A stretch of DNA of 49,867 nucleotides from Pseudomonadota bacterium (lineage in GTDB: Bacteria > Pseudomonadota > Alphaproteobacteria > Rhodospirillales > Casp-alpha2): assembly GCA_027624235.1 (NCBI GenBank), contig JAQBYB010000016.1, positions 1 through 49,867 of the forward strand, written 5' to 3'. Of the stretch, positions 18,333 through 25,833 are shown piece by piece (positions within the stretch are counted from its first letter, which is position 1; every line of letters starts with the position of its first letter). The position numbers and the translations under genes were made by a program. The notes under the pieces are model-generated. The model was not told the origin of the DNA, made no database searches, and worked only from the letters and a program-made list of their open reading frames with translations.

Positions 18333-18979
18333 AGGCTCGGCGCCATTTGGTCTGCCAACGACGTGACACCCAAAATGCAATCCGAGGTTTTCTGTGTGCG
18401 CTCGGCATCCGTTTTCCCAAAGGCTCTGGCAAGCTGGCAAACCGGGTTCAAGCGGCCCTGGCCGAACGCCCGGATTTAAAGGTAATGATTGAGCCTTTAC
18501 TGGCAAGTGTTGAAGCTCTCAAAACCCAAATCAGGCATCTTGACAAAGAGGTTCTAAAACAAGCCAAGGCCTCAAAGGCCGGTCAATTGCTGATGACGAT
18601 ACCTGGCGTGGGGCCAATCACCGCACTGGCTTTTGCCGCCACCATTGACGATGCCACACGGTTTGAGAAGTCACGCGCCGTTGGCGCATATCTAGGTCTG
18701 ACATCAAGGCGTTATCAATCGGGTGAAATGGATTATTCAGGGCGTATCTCAAAATTTGGTGACGGCTTATTACGCAGCCTTCTTTATGAAGCCGCGAACA
18801 GTCTATTGACCATTGTTCGCAAGTCTCACCCGTTGAAAGATTGGGCCAGACGCATTCGCAAACGCAGCAGTCACAAAAAAGCCTGCGTCGCATTGGCCCG
18901 AAAGCTGGCCGTGATCATGCACCGCATGTTGATTACAGGCGAAGCTTTCCGCTGGCCCGAAAAGGAGGCAACGGCTTAG
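18333..18979 (+). pseudogene. IS110-family transposase, N-terminally truncated
   Basis: Open from just after a TAG at 18332 to TAG 18979 (~215 residues), with no credible start. The frame enters in mid-protein at RRDTQNAIRGFLCALGIRF and keeps the C-terminal transposase domain: TIPGVGPITALAFAATIDD, FEKSRAVGAYLGLTSRRYQS with the conserved Ser of that domain, GRISKFGDGLLRSLLYEAA and ARKLAVIMHRML. Full IS110 transposases are ~330-400 aa with an N-terminal RuvC-like DEDD domain, which is missing here, so it should be inactive. Sits 40 bases after the AEC gene; no terminal repeats or target duplication are expected for this family. Confidence 0.88.
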
Positions 18980-18999
18980 GCAGGGCAAAACAAACAACC

Positions 19000-19043
19000 G
19001 GTTCCGTAAAGCCACGGAACCTCGTTCGTCCCCCGCCGGGACG
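19000..19043 (+). other. Twin hairpins just downstream of the IS110 transposase
   Basis: GGTTCCGT-AAAGCC-ACGGAACC (19000-19021; 8-bp perfect stem) is followed after 5 bases by CGTCCC-CCGCC-GGGACG (19027-19043; 6-bp perfect stem). No T-run follows, so it is not a simple terminator. IS110-family elements carry a structured non-coding RNA at one end; in the IS1111 group it lies downstream of the transposase. These hairpins could be part of such an end; this is inference. Confidence 0.4.
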
Positions 19044-19460
19044 ATGGCCAAGGCAAACTCGTTTAAGGTGTTGCAAGCCGGATAAAAGTTGTCCGCCATT
19101 GCGTGTTAATACATTGGGTCGCCAAAGCCAAAGGGCACTATGATGAAGCATCCGGTCAATCACCGGAAAAGACTTCGGAGACAACCGTGTACCCGGCAAA
19201 GGATAAAAAAAGAGGTTCGGCAGGGATTGACTTTGAAACTGGAATTAGACAACGCTTAACGCCCGCCCCGGATACGCGTCGCCGACGCGGATAAACTGTC
19301 CTGATAACCGGGACCACTTCACTGAAATCTAAGGAGATCCGCCACGTCACCAGCACGGCCCGCCGCCTTGCTGCCATAGCGTTGATGACTATTGACCTCG
19401 ATGCTAATTATGCCGCTGTTCGAGACAAAGCATATTCCTGACCAGCCTTATCCCTCCCCC

Positions 19461-19489
19461 TTGACTCCCACCCCAAAACGGACTATATT
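19461..19489 (+). promoter_or_regulatory. Near-consensus sigma-70-type promoter with no gene behind it
   Basis: TTGACT (19461-19466), exactly 17 bases, TATATT (19484-19489). Transcription would begin near 19496 and run through a hairpin (19541-19555) and the iterons toward a T-run at 19709-19715. No protein frame follows, so the product may be a small RNA. Confidence 0.55.
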
Positions 19490-19650
19490 CCGTTTGTTAG
19501 GTTTCTAGGCGGAATTTGGCCGAGTCTTAATCGATGGCTAGGGGCATCCGGCCCCTTCCGACAACCCGAAACGGCATAATACTGATTTAATAGTAATATG
19601 TTAGATAACAACCACCCAAAGGAGGCGCAACCGGATCATTTTAGGAAAAT

Positions 19651-19700
19651 GTAGACATCTGTAGACATCTGTAGACATCTGTAGACGGATGTAGACGTTT
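19651..19700 (+). repeat. Five 10-bp tandem repeats (GTAGACATCT type)
   Basis: GTAGACATCT occurs three times exactly (19651-19680), followed by GTAGACGGAT and GTAGACGTTT. The shared GTAGAC core recurs every 10 bases, about one helical turn. It lies downstream of the convergent FAD-oxidoreductase gene. Confidence 0.95.
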
Positions 19701-19765
19701 GCTTACAATTTTTTTGAGATTTGCCATAATACCGGGGCGTCGCTGTTGCGCCGGGAAATCCGGGC

Positions 19766-20878
19766 TTAGGCCGGCCCCAGTAACCCGGCGACGTAATCGG
19801 CGATCGCCAGCGACGCGGTCAGGCCCGGCGATTCGATGCCGTAGAGGTGGACGACGCCGGCGGCGCCGTGGCTCTCGGGGCCGGCGATGACCCAGTCGCC
19901 ACGGGTCTCGCCTTGCGCCACCAGCTTCGGGCGGACGCCGGCGTAGCCGGGGTGCAGGGCGCCGTCGGGCAGGCCCGGCCAGTAGCGGCGGATGGCGGTG
20001 TGGAATTTCCCGGCGCGGTTGGCGTCGACGCTGTAGTCCGGCGTCTCGACCCATTCCACGTCGGGGCCGAATTTGGTCTGGCCCCCTAAGTCCAGGGTCG
20101 AATGGGTGCCGAGGCCGGCCGCGACCGGGACCGGATAAATCATCCGCTGAAACGGGCTTTTGCCGCGTAGCGTGAAATAGTTTCCCTTGGCGTAAAAAAG
20201 CGGCGGGATGGTGCCGGATGCAAACCCGTCAAGCCCGGCGGCGACGGCATTGGCGCCCAACCCGGCGGCGTTGATGAAGTGGCGGCAGCGCAGGTGCATC
20301 GGTTCCTTGCCGCCGGCACGCACGGTGATGGCGCCGTCGTCTTCGATCGTGCCGCCGACGAACGGGCTGCCGAGGGCGATGACGCCGCCGTTGGCCTCGG
20401 CGTCGCCTTGCAGGGCCAGCATGTAGGCATGGGAATCGAGGATGCCGGTGGACGGCGAGGCGATCGCCCCAAAGCACGCCAGTTGCGGCTCCAGAGCTTG
20501 CGCCTCGGCGGCGCTCAGGCGTTGCAGGTCTTCGACGCCGTTGGCTTCGGCCTTGGCCAACAGCGCGTCGAGGGCGTCGATCTCATCGGCGGCGGTGGCG
20601 ACGATCAACTTGCCGAGGCGTTTGTGCGCAATACCGTGCGACGCGCAATAGTCATACAGCGCGTCGCGGCCGGGGCGGCACAGTTTGCCCTTGAGGCTGC
20701 CTTGCGGGTAATAGATGCCGGCGTGGATGACTTCGGAATTGCGGGCGCTGATGCCGGTGCCGATGGCGTTTTCGGCTTCGAGCACGATGGTCTCGTGTCC
20801 GGCCATGGCCATCCGGCGGGCCACGGCCAGGCCGACAACGCCGGCGCCGATAATGATGGTGTCTACTGTGTCGGTCAT
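19766..20878 (-). CDS. FAD-dependent oxidoreductase, L-2-hydroxyglutarate oxidase-like
   Basis: 370 aa, D-amino-acid-oxidase/GlpO fold. The FAD-binding start is TIIIGAGVVGLAVARRMAMA with an acidic end of strand 2 (IVLEAENAIG). The next stretch, SARNSEVIHAGIYYPQGSLK, is typical of LhgO-type enzymes. FYAKGNYFTL, FGPDVEWV and the C-terminal VVHLYGIESPGLTASLAIAD close the FAD site. Such enzymes oxidise L-2-hydroxyglutarate, passing electrons to the quinone pool. Monocistronic. The specific substrate is inferred from overall similarity only. Confidence 0.82.
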   Translation of the reverse strand: MTDTVDTIIIGAGVVGLAVARRMAMAGHETIVLEAENAIGTGISARNSEVIHAGIYYPQGSLKGKLCRPGRDALYDYCASHGIAHKRLGKLIVATAADEIDALDALLAKAEANGVEDLQRLSAAEAQALEPQLACFGAIASPSTGILDSHAYMLALQGDAEANGGVIALGSPFVGGTIEDDGAITVRAGGKEPMHLRCRHFINAAGLGANAVAAGLDGFASGTIPPLFYAKGNYFTLRGKSPFQRMIYPVPVAAGLGTHSTLDLGGQTKFGPDVEWVETPDYSVDANRAGKFHTAIRRYWPGLPDGALHPGYAGVRPKLVAQGETRGDWVIAGPESHGAAGVVHLYGIESPGLTASLAIADYVAGLLGPA

Positions 20879-20984
20879 GGCTGGCGGTTATTGTTAAGAC
20901 AAATACGCCGTAGGTAAATACCCATGTTTCCTGTTCACGTCCCTTTGTTTTGCCAATTCCTGGCTTCCCGATTACAGTCCGCCG

Positions 20985-21746
20985 ATGCAGAAAAAACGGC
21001 GGAAAAATCGTTTATGGGTCGTCATCCCGCTGTCGGTGATCTTGATGGGCGCGGTCATCGCGTCCGGGAGGCATTCGGTAATGGCTGATTGGCAAACCGC
21101 AAGCCGCGAGTCGACGGGCATCGCCCCCGACCCGGCGATCACGTCCGAGGCGGTGATCCAGGTCTATGCCGCGCGCGCCTACAACTGGCGCGGTTTTTTC
21201 GGCGTGCATACGTGGGTCGCCGCCAAGCCGAAAGACGCGACCGCCTATACCGTTTATCAGGTCGTCGGCTGGCGGGTCTATAACGGCAACGGCCCGGCCC
21301 TGGTGATCGGCGAAGGGCTGCCCGACCGGCGCTGGTTCGGTTCCGCGCCGGAGGTCATTGCCGATCTTCGCGGCGACGGCGTTGGCGCTGTCATCAAACG
21401 CCTCGATGCGGCGGCGCGCAACTATCCCTACGCCGACGCGTATGTGCTGTGGCCCGGGCCCAATTCCAACACCTTCACCGCCTATCTCGGCCGCGAGGTG
21501 CCGGAATTAAAGCTCGACCTGCCGCCGACCGCCATCGGTAAGGACTTCCTGACCAACGGCGGCATCATCGACGTCGCCCCCAGCCGCACCGGTTATCAGG
21601 TTTCGCTGTATGGGCTGTTGGGCGTATTGGCCGGGGTTGAGGAAGGTATTGAGGTCAATGTCCTCGGCCTGACCTTCGGCATCGATGCCAAGGATTTAGC
21701 CTTAAAATTGCCAATGGCCGGGCGCATCGGGTTCCGGAAAAACTAA
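20985..21746 (+). CDS. DUF3750 membrane-anchored protein
   Basis: 253 aa. A basic start (MQKKRRKNRLW) followed by one hydrophobic helix (VVIPLSVILMGAVIAS) suggests a signal anchor. The rest is an extracytoplasmic domain with the DUF3750 pattern: VYAARAYNWRGFFGVHTWVA, YQVVGWRVYNG, and VLWPGPNSNTFTAYLGREVP, whose conserved His, Cys-free loop and PGPNSNTF hint at a hydrolase-like pocket; no function is established. It ends 1 base before the TerB-DnaJ gene, with which it forms a three-gene run ending in an amidase. Confidence 0.8.
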   Translation: MQKKRRKNRLWVVIPLSVILMGAVIASGRHSVMADWQTASRESTGIAPDPAITSEAVIQVYAARAYNWRGFFGVHTWVAAKPKDATAYTVYQVVGWRVYNGNGPALVIGEGLPDRRWFGSAPEVIADLRGDGVGAVIKRLDAAARNYPYADAYVLWPGPNSNTFTAYLGREVPELKLDLPPTAIGKDFLTNGGIIDVAPSRTGYQVSLYGLLGVLAGVEEGIEVNVLGLTFGIDAKDLALKLPMAGRIGFRKN

Positions 21747-21747
21747 G

Positions 21748-22530
21748 ATGAGCATCTGGGGAAAAGTTGTCGGCGGGGTCGCCGGGTTCGCCATGGGCGG
21801 GCCGCTGGGTGCGATCATGGGCTCCGTTGCCGGTCATGCCTATGACAAGATGAAGGAAGGCGATACGCCGCAGGTCGAAAACAACGACACCCTGCAAGTC
21901 GCCTTTACCACCGCCATCATCGTGCTCAGCGCCAAAATGGCCAAGGCCGACGGGACGGTCACCCGAGAAGAGGTCGAGGCCTTCAAGCACCTGTTCAATA
22001 TTCCGGCGGCTGAAATGAAAAACGTCGGGCGGCTGTTCGACGAGGCCAAGAAAGACGCCAAGGGATTTGAGCCCTACGCCGAACAGATTTCGATGTTGTT
22101 CGCGCATCAACCGGCGGTGCTCGAAGAATTATTGGGCGGGCTGTTTCATATCGCCGGCGCCGATGGAGTTATCCATCCCGAAGAACTCAAATTCCTGCGC
22201 AAGACGGCGCTGATTTTCGGCTTCACCGAACCGCAGTTCGACCGCCTCAAGGCTATTCATATGGGCGGGGCCGGCGGCCAGAGGAGGGCCCAAGGCGGCA
22301 CCAAGGGCGGCGGCTCGACGGCGGCCGATCCCTATCAGGTTCTCGGCATTTCTCGAAAGGCCACCGATGCCGAGGTCAAAAAAACATACCGTACTCTGAT
22401 CCGGGAGAACCATCCCGACACGCTGATCGCCCAGGGCGTGCCGCAGGAATTTGTCGATGTCGGGAATGAGAAAATGGCCGCCATCAACGCCGCCTATGAC
22501 AAGGTCGCGAAAGAACGGGGGCTGAAGTGA
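21748..22530 (+). CDS. TerB-DnaJ (DjlA-like) co-chaperone
   Basis: 260 aa. A Gly-rich hydrophobic N-terminus (KVVGGVAGFAMGGPLGAIMG) could dip into the membrane. Residues ~50-165 form a TerB-type helical domain with acidic loops (AKADGTVTREEVEAFK; IAGADGVIHPEELKFLR). After a Gly/Ala linker a J-domain occupies the C-terminus (DPYQVLGISRKATDAEVKKT) with the HPD tripeptide in ENHPDTL needed to stimulate DnaK. The layout is that of DjlA with membrane anchor, TerB and C-terminal J-domain. Starts 1 base after the DUF3750 stop and overlaps the amidase start. Confidence 0.87.
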   Translation: MSIWGKVVGGVAGFAMGGPLGAIMGSVAGHAYDKMKEGDTPQVENNDTLQVAFTTAIIVLSAKMAKADGTVTREEVEAFKHLFNIPAAEMKNVGRLFDEAKKDAKGFEPYAEQISMLFAHQPAVLEELLGGLFHIAGADGVIHPEELKFLRKTALIFGFTEPQFDRLKAIHMGGAGGQRRAQGGTKGGGSTAADPYQVLGISRKATDAEVKKTYRTLIRENHPDTLIAQGVPQEFVDVGNEKMAAINAAYDKVAKERGLK

Positions 22531-23192
22531 GCGCGTCTCCCAATTTTGACGACCGCCCGGACGCCACCCCCATCGACATGTTGGTCCTGCATTACACCGG
22601 TATGGAATCGGCCTTTCGGGCGCTGGATCGTTTGTGCGATCCGAAGGCGAAGGTCAGCGCCCATTACCTCATTGATGAGGACGGGATGGTGGCCCCGTTG
22701 GTCGACGAAGGCATGCGCGCCTGGCACGCCGGCGTTGCTTTTTGGCGGGGCGAGACCGACATCAACGCACGCTCCATCGGCATCGAACTGGTCAACCCCG
22801 GTCACGAATTCGGCTATCGTGACTTTCCCGATGTCCAGATGGCGGCGTTGCGGGATCTGGCCTTGAAGGTTCTCGACCGCCATCCGATCCCGGCCCGCAA
22901 CGTCGTCGGTCATTCCGACGTCGCCGTGGGGCGCAAAACCGATCCCGGCGAATTGTTCGATTGGGCCGGGCTGGCGCAAGCGGGCATCGGCCTGTGGCCG
23001 GACCGGGAAAACAACGACGGCGATCCCGCCCGCGTCCCGGTCATGCTGGCCGACTACGGCTATGACGTCACCGACGAGGCGGCGGCGATCGCCGCCTTTC
23101 AACGGCATTTCCGCCCGCAAAGCCTTGGCGGTCCCGCCGATGCGCTCGCCGCCGCCTGCCTTTCGGCGCTGCTCGACCTCCGCAACACTTGA
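22527..23192 (+). CDS. N-acetylmuramoyl-L-alanine amidase (AmiD/AmpD family) with C-terminal peptidoglycan-binding region
   Basis: 221 aa from GTG 22527, overlapping the previous stop by 4 bases. The Amidase_2 domain shows zinc ligands His22 (VLHYTGM), His129 (VVGHSDV) and Asp139 (KTDPGELFDW), plus Glu87 in SIGIELVNPG and WHAG at 66-69. Residues ~165-220 (LADYGYDVTDEAAAIAAFQR, then HFRP) resemble the peptidoglycan-binding helix bundle of AmiD. No signal peptide or lipobox precedes the domain, so a cytoplasmic AmpD-like muropeptide-recycling role is plausible. Ends 31 bases before rnpB. Confidence 0.88.
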   Translation: MSASPNFDDRPDATPIDMLVLHYTGMESAFRALDRLCDPKAKVSAHYLIDEDGMVAPLVDEGMRAWHAGVAFWRGETDINARSIGIELVNPGHEFGYRDFPDVQMAALRDLALKVLDRHPIPARNVVGHSDVAVGRKTDPGELFDWAGLAQAGIGLWPDRENNDGDPARVPVMLADYGYDVTDEAAAIAAFQRHFRPQSLGGPADALAAACLSALLDLRNT

Positions 23193-23223
23193 CGCCGCCC
23201 CCGGCAGGATTAAGTTAGGCCCT

Positions 23224-23645
<422 letters not shown>

Positions 23646-23660
23646 CTCCCCGGTCTCACC

Positions 23661-23837
23661 GGCGCTTCTTGAAAGCGCCCCGATACCGCCATGCCCAGGC
23701 CACAAATCCGCCGAAATCCCGGCGTCTGATCGATGGTTCGTGGAGACAGGGTCCAGACACCCGCGCGGGAACCGGCGCGAGGCCATAATAAAATCGGGAA
23801 AGCCCCGGAAATCTAGGCTCCGGAAAGGTTTTGTTAA
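23661..23837 (+). other. Gap between rnpB and the mraZ control region
   Basis: No gene seen. A perfect hairpin GGCGCTT-CTTGA-AAGCGCC (23661-23679) lies 16 bases after the rnpB T-run and may help block read-through. The remainder is unremarkable. Confidence 0.4.
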
Positions 23838-23891
23838 CCCATGGGAATGCATAGTATCCCATTGACGCCCATCAATACCCATGATATCCCA
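23838..23891 (-). promoter_or_regulatory. MraZ operator: phased TGGG boxes upstream of mraZ
   Basis: CCCA on the plus strand (TGGG on the minus) starts at 23838, 23858, 23868, 23878 and 23888, exactly 10 bases apart, with the slot at 23848 degenerate (TGCA). MraZ proteins bind direct TGGG-type boxes separated by 5-6 bases ahead of their own gene. A second pair of TGGG in the opposite orientation, also 10 bases apart, lies at 23959-23962 and 23969-23972. The array precedes mraZ by about 120-175 bases, so autorepression of the dcw cluster is likely. Confidence 0.75.
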
Positions 23892-24011
23892 TTTATTAGC
23901 CAAATGGCGATCATGGGGGAAACACGGTCCACGGGGGTTTTCCGACACCGGTCAAAGATGGGCTGCAATGGGTAAAGCCATTGTTAACGAAGGTTATTTT
24001 TGGGAGCTGAC

Positions 24012-24485
24012 ATGGCACTTTTTGTTGGCCGATACGTCAACAAGATCGACAAGAAAGGGCGGGTCTCGGTACCCAAACCCTTCCGCTTGGCTTTTGTCGA
24101 ACAATCCTTCGCCGGCCTTTACGCGTATCCGTTATTCAAATTCAACGCCTTCGAGGCGTGCGGCGAGGACTTCATGGAGCGCCTGAGCAACAGCCTCGAA
24201 GACCTGCCGATGTTTTCCGATGAACAGGATGACCTTTCGGTGATCCTTGAAAGCGCCCATCGCCTTCCGTTCGATCCGGAAGGCCGGGTGGCGCTGCCGA
24301 GTGAAATCCTGAAAGCCACCGGCATCACCAGCCAGACACTTTTCGTCGGGCGTGGTCGCCGTTTTCAAATTTGGGAGCCCAAGGCGTATGAGGTCAATCG
24401 CGGCCAGGCCTTTGCGCGCGCGAAAGCGAGAGGCGCAACCCTACAGCTACGCACGCCGCCGAAACGGGAAGGGGAGGAGTCGTAA
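24012..24485 (+). CDS. mraZ: Transcriptional regulator MraZ
   Basis: 157 aa from ATG 24012 (GGGAG 6 bases upstream; a TTG at 24000 in the same frame is less likely). Two SpoVT/AbrB-like half-domains: [20 protein letters not shown] at 4-23 and [20 protein letters not shown] in the second repeat, each with the D..GR..LP core. MraZ forms a ring that binds direct repeats in its own promoter and represses the dcw cluster; matching boxes lie upstream here. First gene of the cluster, 3 bases before rsmH. Confidence 0.95.
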   Translation: MALFVGRYVNKIDKKGRVSVPKPFRLAFVEQSFAGLYAYPLFKFNAFEACGEDFMERLSNSLEDLPMFSDEQDDLSVILESAHRLPFDPEGRVALPSEILKATGITSQTLFVGRGRRFQIWEPKAYEVNRGQAFARAKARGATLQLRTPPKREGEES

Positions 24486-24487
24486 AA

Positions 24488-25456
24488 ATGACCCCCCCTA
24501 CTTCCCGTTCGGGCGCGCATACCCCGGTGATGTTGGCCGAAGTGATCGCCTCTCTCAGCCCCCGTGACGGCGCCATTTACGTGGACGCCACCTTTGGCGC
24601 CGGTGGATATTCCAAGGCGCTTTTGGACGCCGCCGATTGCACCGTCTGGGGCATCGACTGCGACCCGGAGGCGCAACCCCAAAGCGCCGACCTTCGCAAA
24701 CGCTACCAAGGCCGGTTGACGGTGTTAAACGGCCGTTTCGGCGATATGGTCCGGCTTTTGGCTGACGTCGGCGTCGAGCGCATCGACGGCATCGCACTCG
24801 ACCTCGGCGTTTCATCGATGCAGATCGATCAGGCGGAACGCGGGTTCAGTTTCCGCGCCGACGGGCCGTTGGATATGCGCATGGCGCAGTCCGGGATGAC
24901 CGCCGCCGAAGTCGTCAACCAGTTGGGCGAAAAAGAACTCGCCGATATCATTTACCGCTATGGCGAAGAACGCCTGTCCCGGCGTATTGCCAAGGCCATC
25001 GTCGAGGCTCGCCAGGAAACCCCGATCACCCGTACCGGCCAATTGGCGCGCCTGATCCGCAGCGTGGTGGCCAAATCCAAGGACGGGATCGACCCGGCCA
25101 CCCGTACTTTTCAGGCGCTCAGAATTTACGTTAATGACGAACTTGGCGAATTGGAACGTGGCCTTAATGCCGCCGAGGCGTTGCTGGGTCCGGGCGGACG
25201 GTTATCGGTGGTGTCGTTTCACTCCCTCGAAGACCGTCAGGTGAAGGAATTTCTGCGTGGCCGTTCCAGCGCCGGGCCAAGGCCGTCTCGCCATCTGCCG
25301 CCCGATACAACGCTTTCGCAGGAACCGACGTTCCGGCTTTTGGGCCGCCGCGTTGTCAAACCAACGGAGGCCGAAACCGCCATCAACCCCCGCGCCCGTT
25401 CGGCCCGGATGCGCGCGGCCGAGCGCACCGATGCGCCGGCCCGTCAGGCTGCGTGA
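24488..25456 (+). CDS. rsmH: 16S rRNA (cytosine1402-N4)-methyltransferase RsmH
   Basis: 322 aa. Begins [15 protein letters not shown], with the SAM-binding loop [46 protein letters not shown], and the [20 protein letters not shown] and [16 protein letters not shown] blocks that define the MraW/RsmH family. Methylates C1402 in the ribosomal decoding site. Standard second gene of the dcw cluster. Confidence 0.97.
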   Translation: MTPPTSRSGAHTPVMLAEVIASLSPRDGAIYVDATFGAGGYSKALLDAADCTVWGIDCDPEAQPQSADLRKRYQGRLTVLNGRFGDMVRLLADVGVERIDGIALDLGVSSMQIDQAERGFSFRADGPLDMRMAQSGMTAAEVVNQLGEKELADIIYRYGEERLSRRIAKAIVEARQETPITRTGQLARLIRSVVAKSKDGIDPATRTFQALRIYVNDELGELERGLNAAEALLGPGGRLSVVSFHSLEDRQVKEFLRGRSSAGPRPSRHLPPDTTLSQEPTFRLLGRRVVKPTEAETAINPRARSARMRAAERTDAPARQAA

Positions 25457-25470
25457 GAGGAAGGAATGTC

Positions 25471-25833
25471 ATGATTCGCCCCGCCATGCTTTTAATTTTC
25501 CTTCTCGCCGTCTCCCTGAGTTTGACGCTGTTCGTGGTCAAGTATGAGGTCCAGGACCTGGAGGGAGAACTGGTCGGATACAACCGGACCATTTCCGAAG
25601 ACCGCCAAGCCCTTCACGTGTTGAAGGCGGAATGGAGCTACCTCAATCAACCGGCCCGGTTAAAGGCCCTGTCGGAACGTTATTTGGGGCTCGGTGGTAT
25701 TGAAACCCGCCAAGTCGGCACCGCTACGGAGTTGTTGGCGAATATTCCTCCCCGGACAATCGTTGGCGATGAAACGGTGGTGCCGATGACGGCGCAAATA
25801 GCAGTCGAGGAGGCGCACGATGGCCGCCGTTAA
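25471..25833 (+). CDS. ftsL: Cell division protein FtsL
   Basis: 120 aa from ATG 25471, picked for the GAGGAAGGA site just upstream (a GTG at 25453 overlapping the rsmH stop is also in frame). Short cytoplasmic tip, one transmembrane helix (MLLIFLLAVSLSLTLFVVKY), then a periplasmic coiled coil with VQDLEGELVGYNRTISEDRQ and LKAEWSYLNQPARLKALSER, the pattern of FtsL. Links FtsQ-FtsB to FtsW-FtsI in the divisome. The sequence is poorly conserved; position and topology decide the call. Confidence 0.85.
   Translation: MIRPAMLLIFLLAVSLSLTLFVVKYEVQDLEGELVGYNRTISEDRQALHVLKAEWSYLNQPARLKALSERYLGLGGIETRQVGTATELLANIPPRTIVGDETVVPMTAQIAVEEAHDGRR

Larger units (their letters stand above)
18980..19765. other. 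786-base accessory gap after the IS110 remnant
   Basis: No protein gene I can support. Contents: two adjacent strong hairpins (19000-19021 and 19027-19043), a small one at 19152-19166 (CCGGT/ACCGG), an isolated promoter (19461-19489), a hairpin GGGGC-ATCCG-GCCCC (19541-19555), a strong AAAGGAGG with no suitably placed start codon near 19616-19623, iterons at 19651-19700 and a T-run at 19709-19715. Possible contributors are the non-coding end of the insertion sequence and a small RNA. Confidence 0.5.

Noticed and set aside
19597..19653. 18-codon ORF (starts MLDNNHPKEA) and the adjacent ATG-TAG
   Set aside because: No ribosome site at the right distance for the first; the second is a bare start-stop. 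Not enough to call a gene.
19651..19700. CRISPR-like array
   Set aside because: The 10-bp units are contiguous with no spacers; this is a tandem repeat, not CRISPR.
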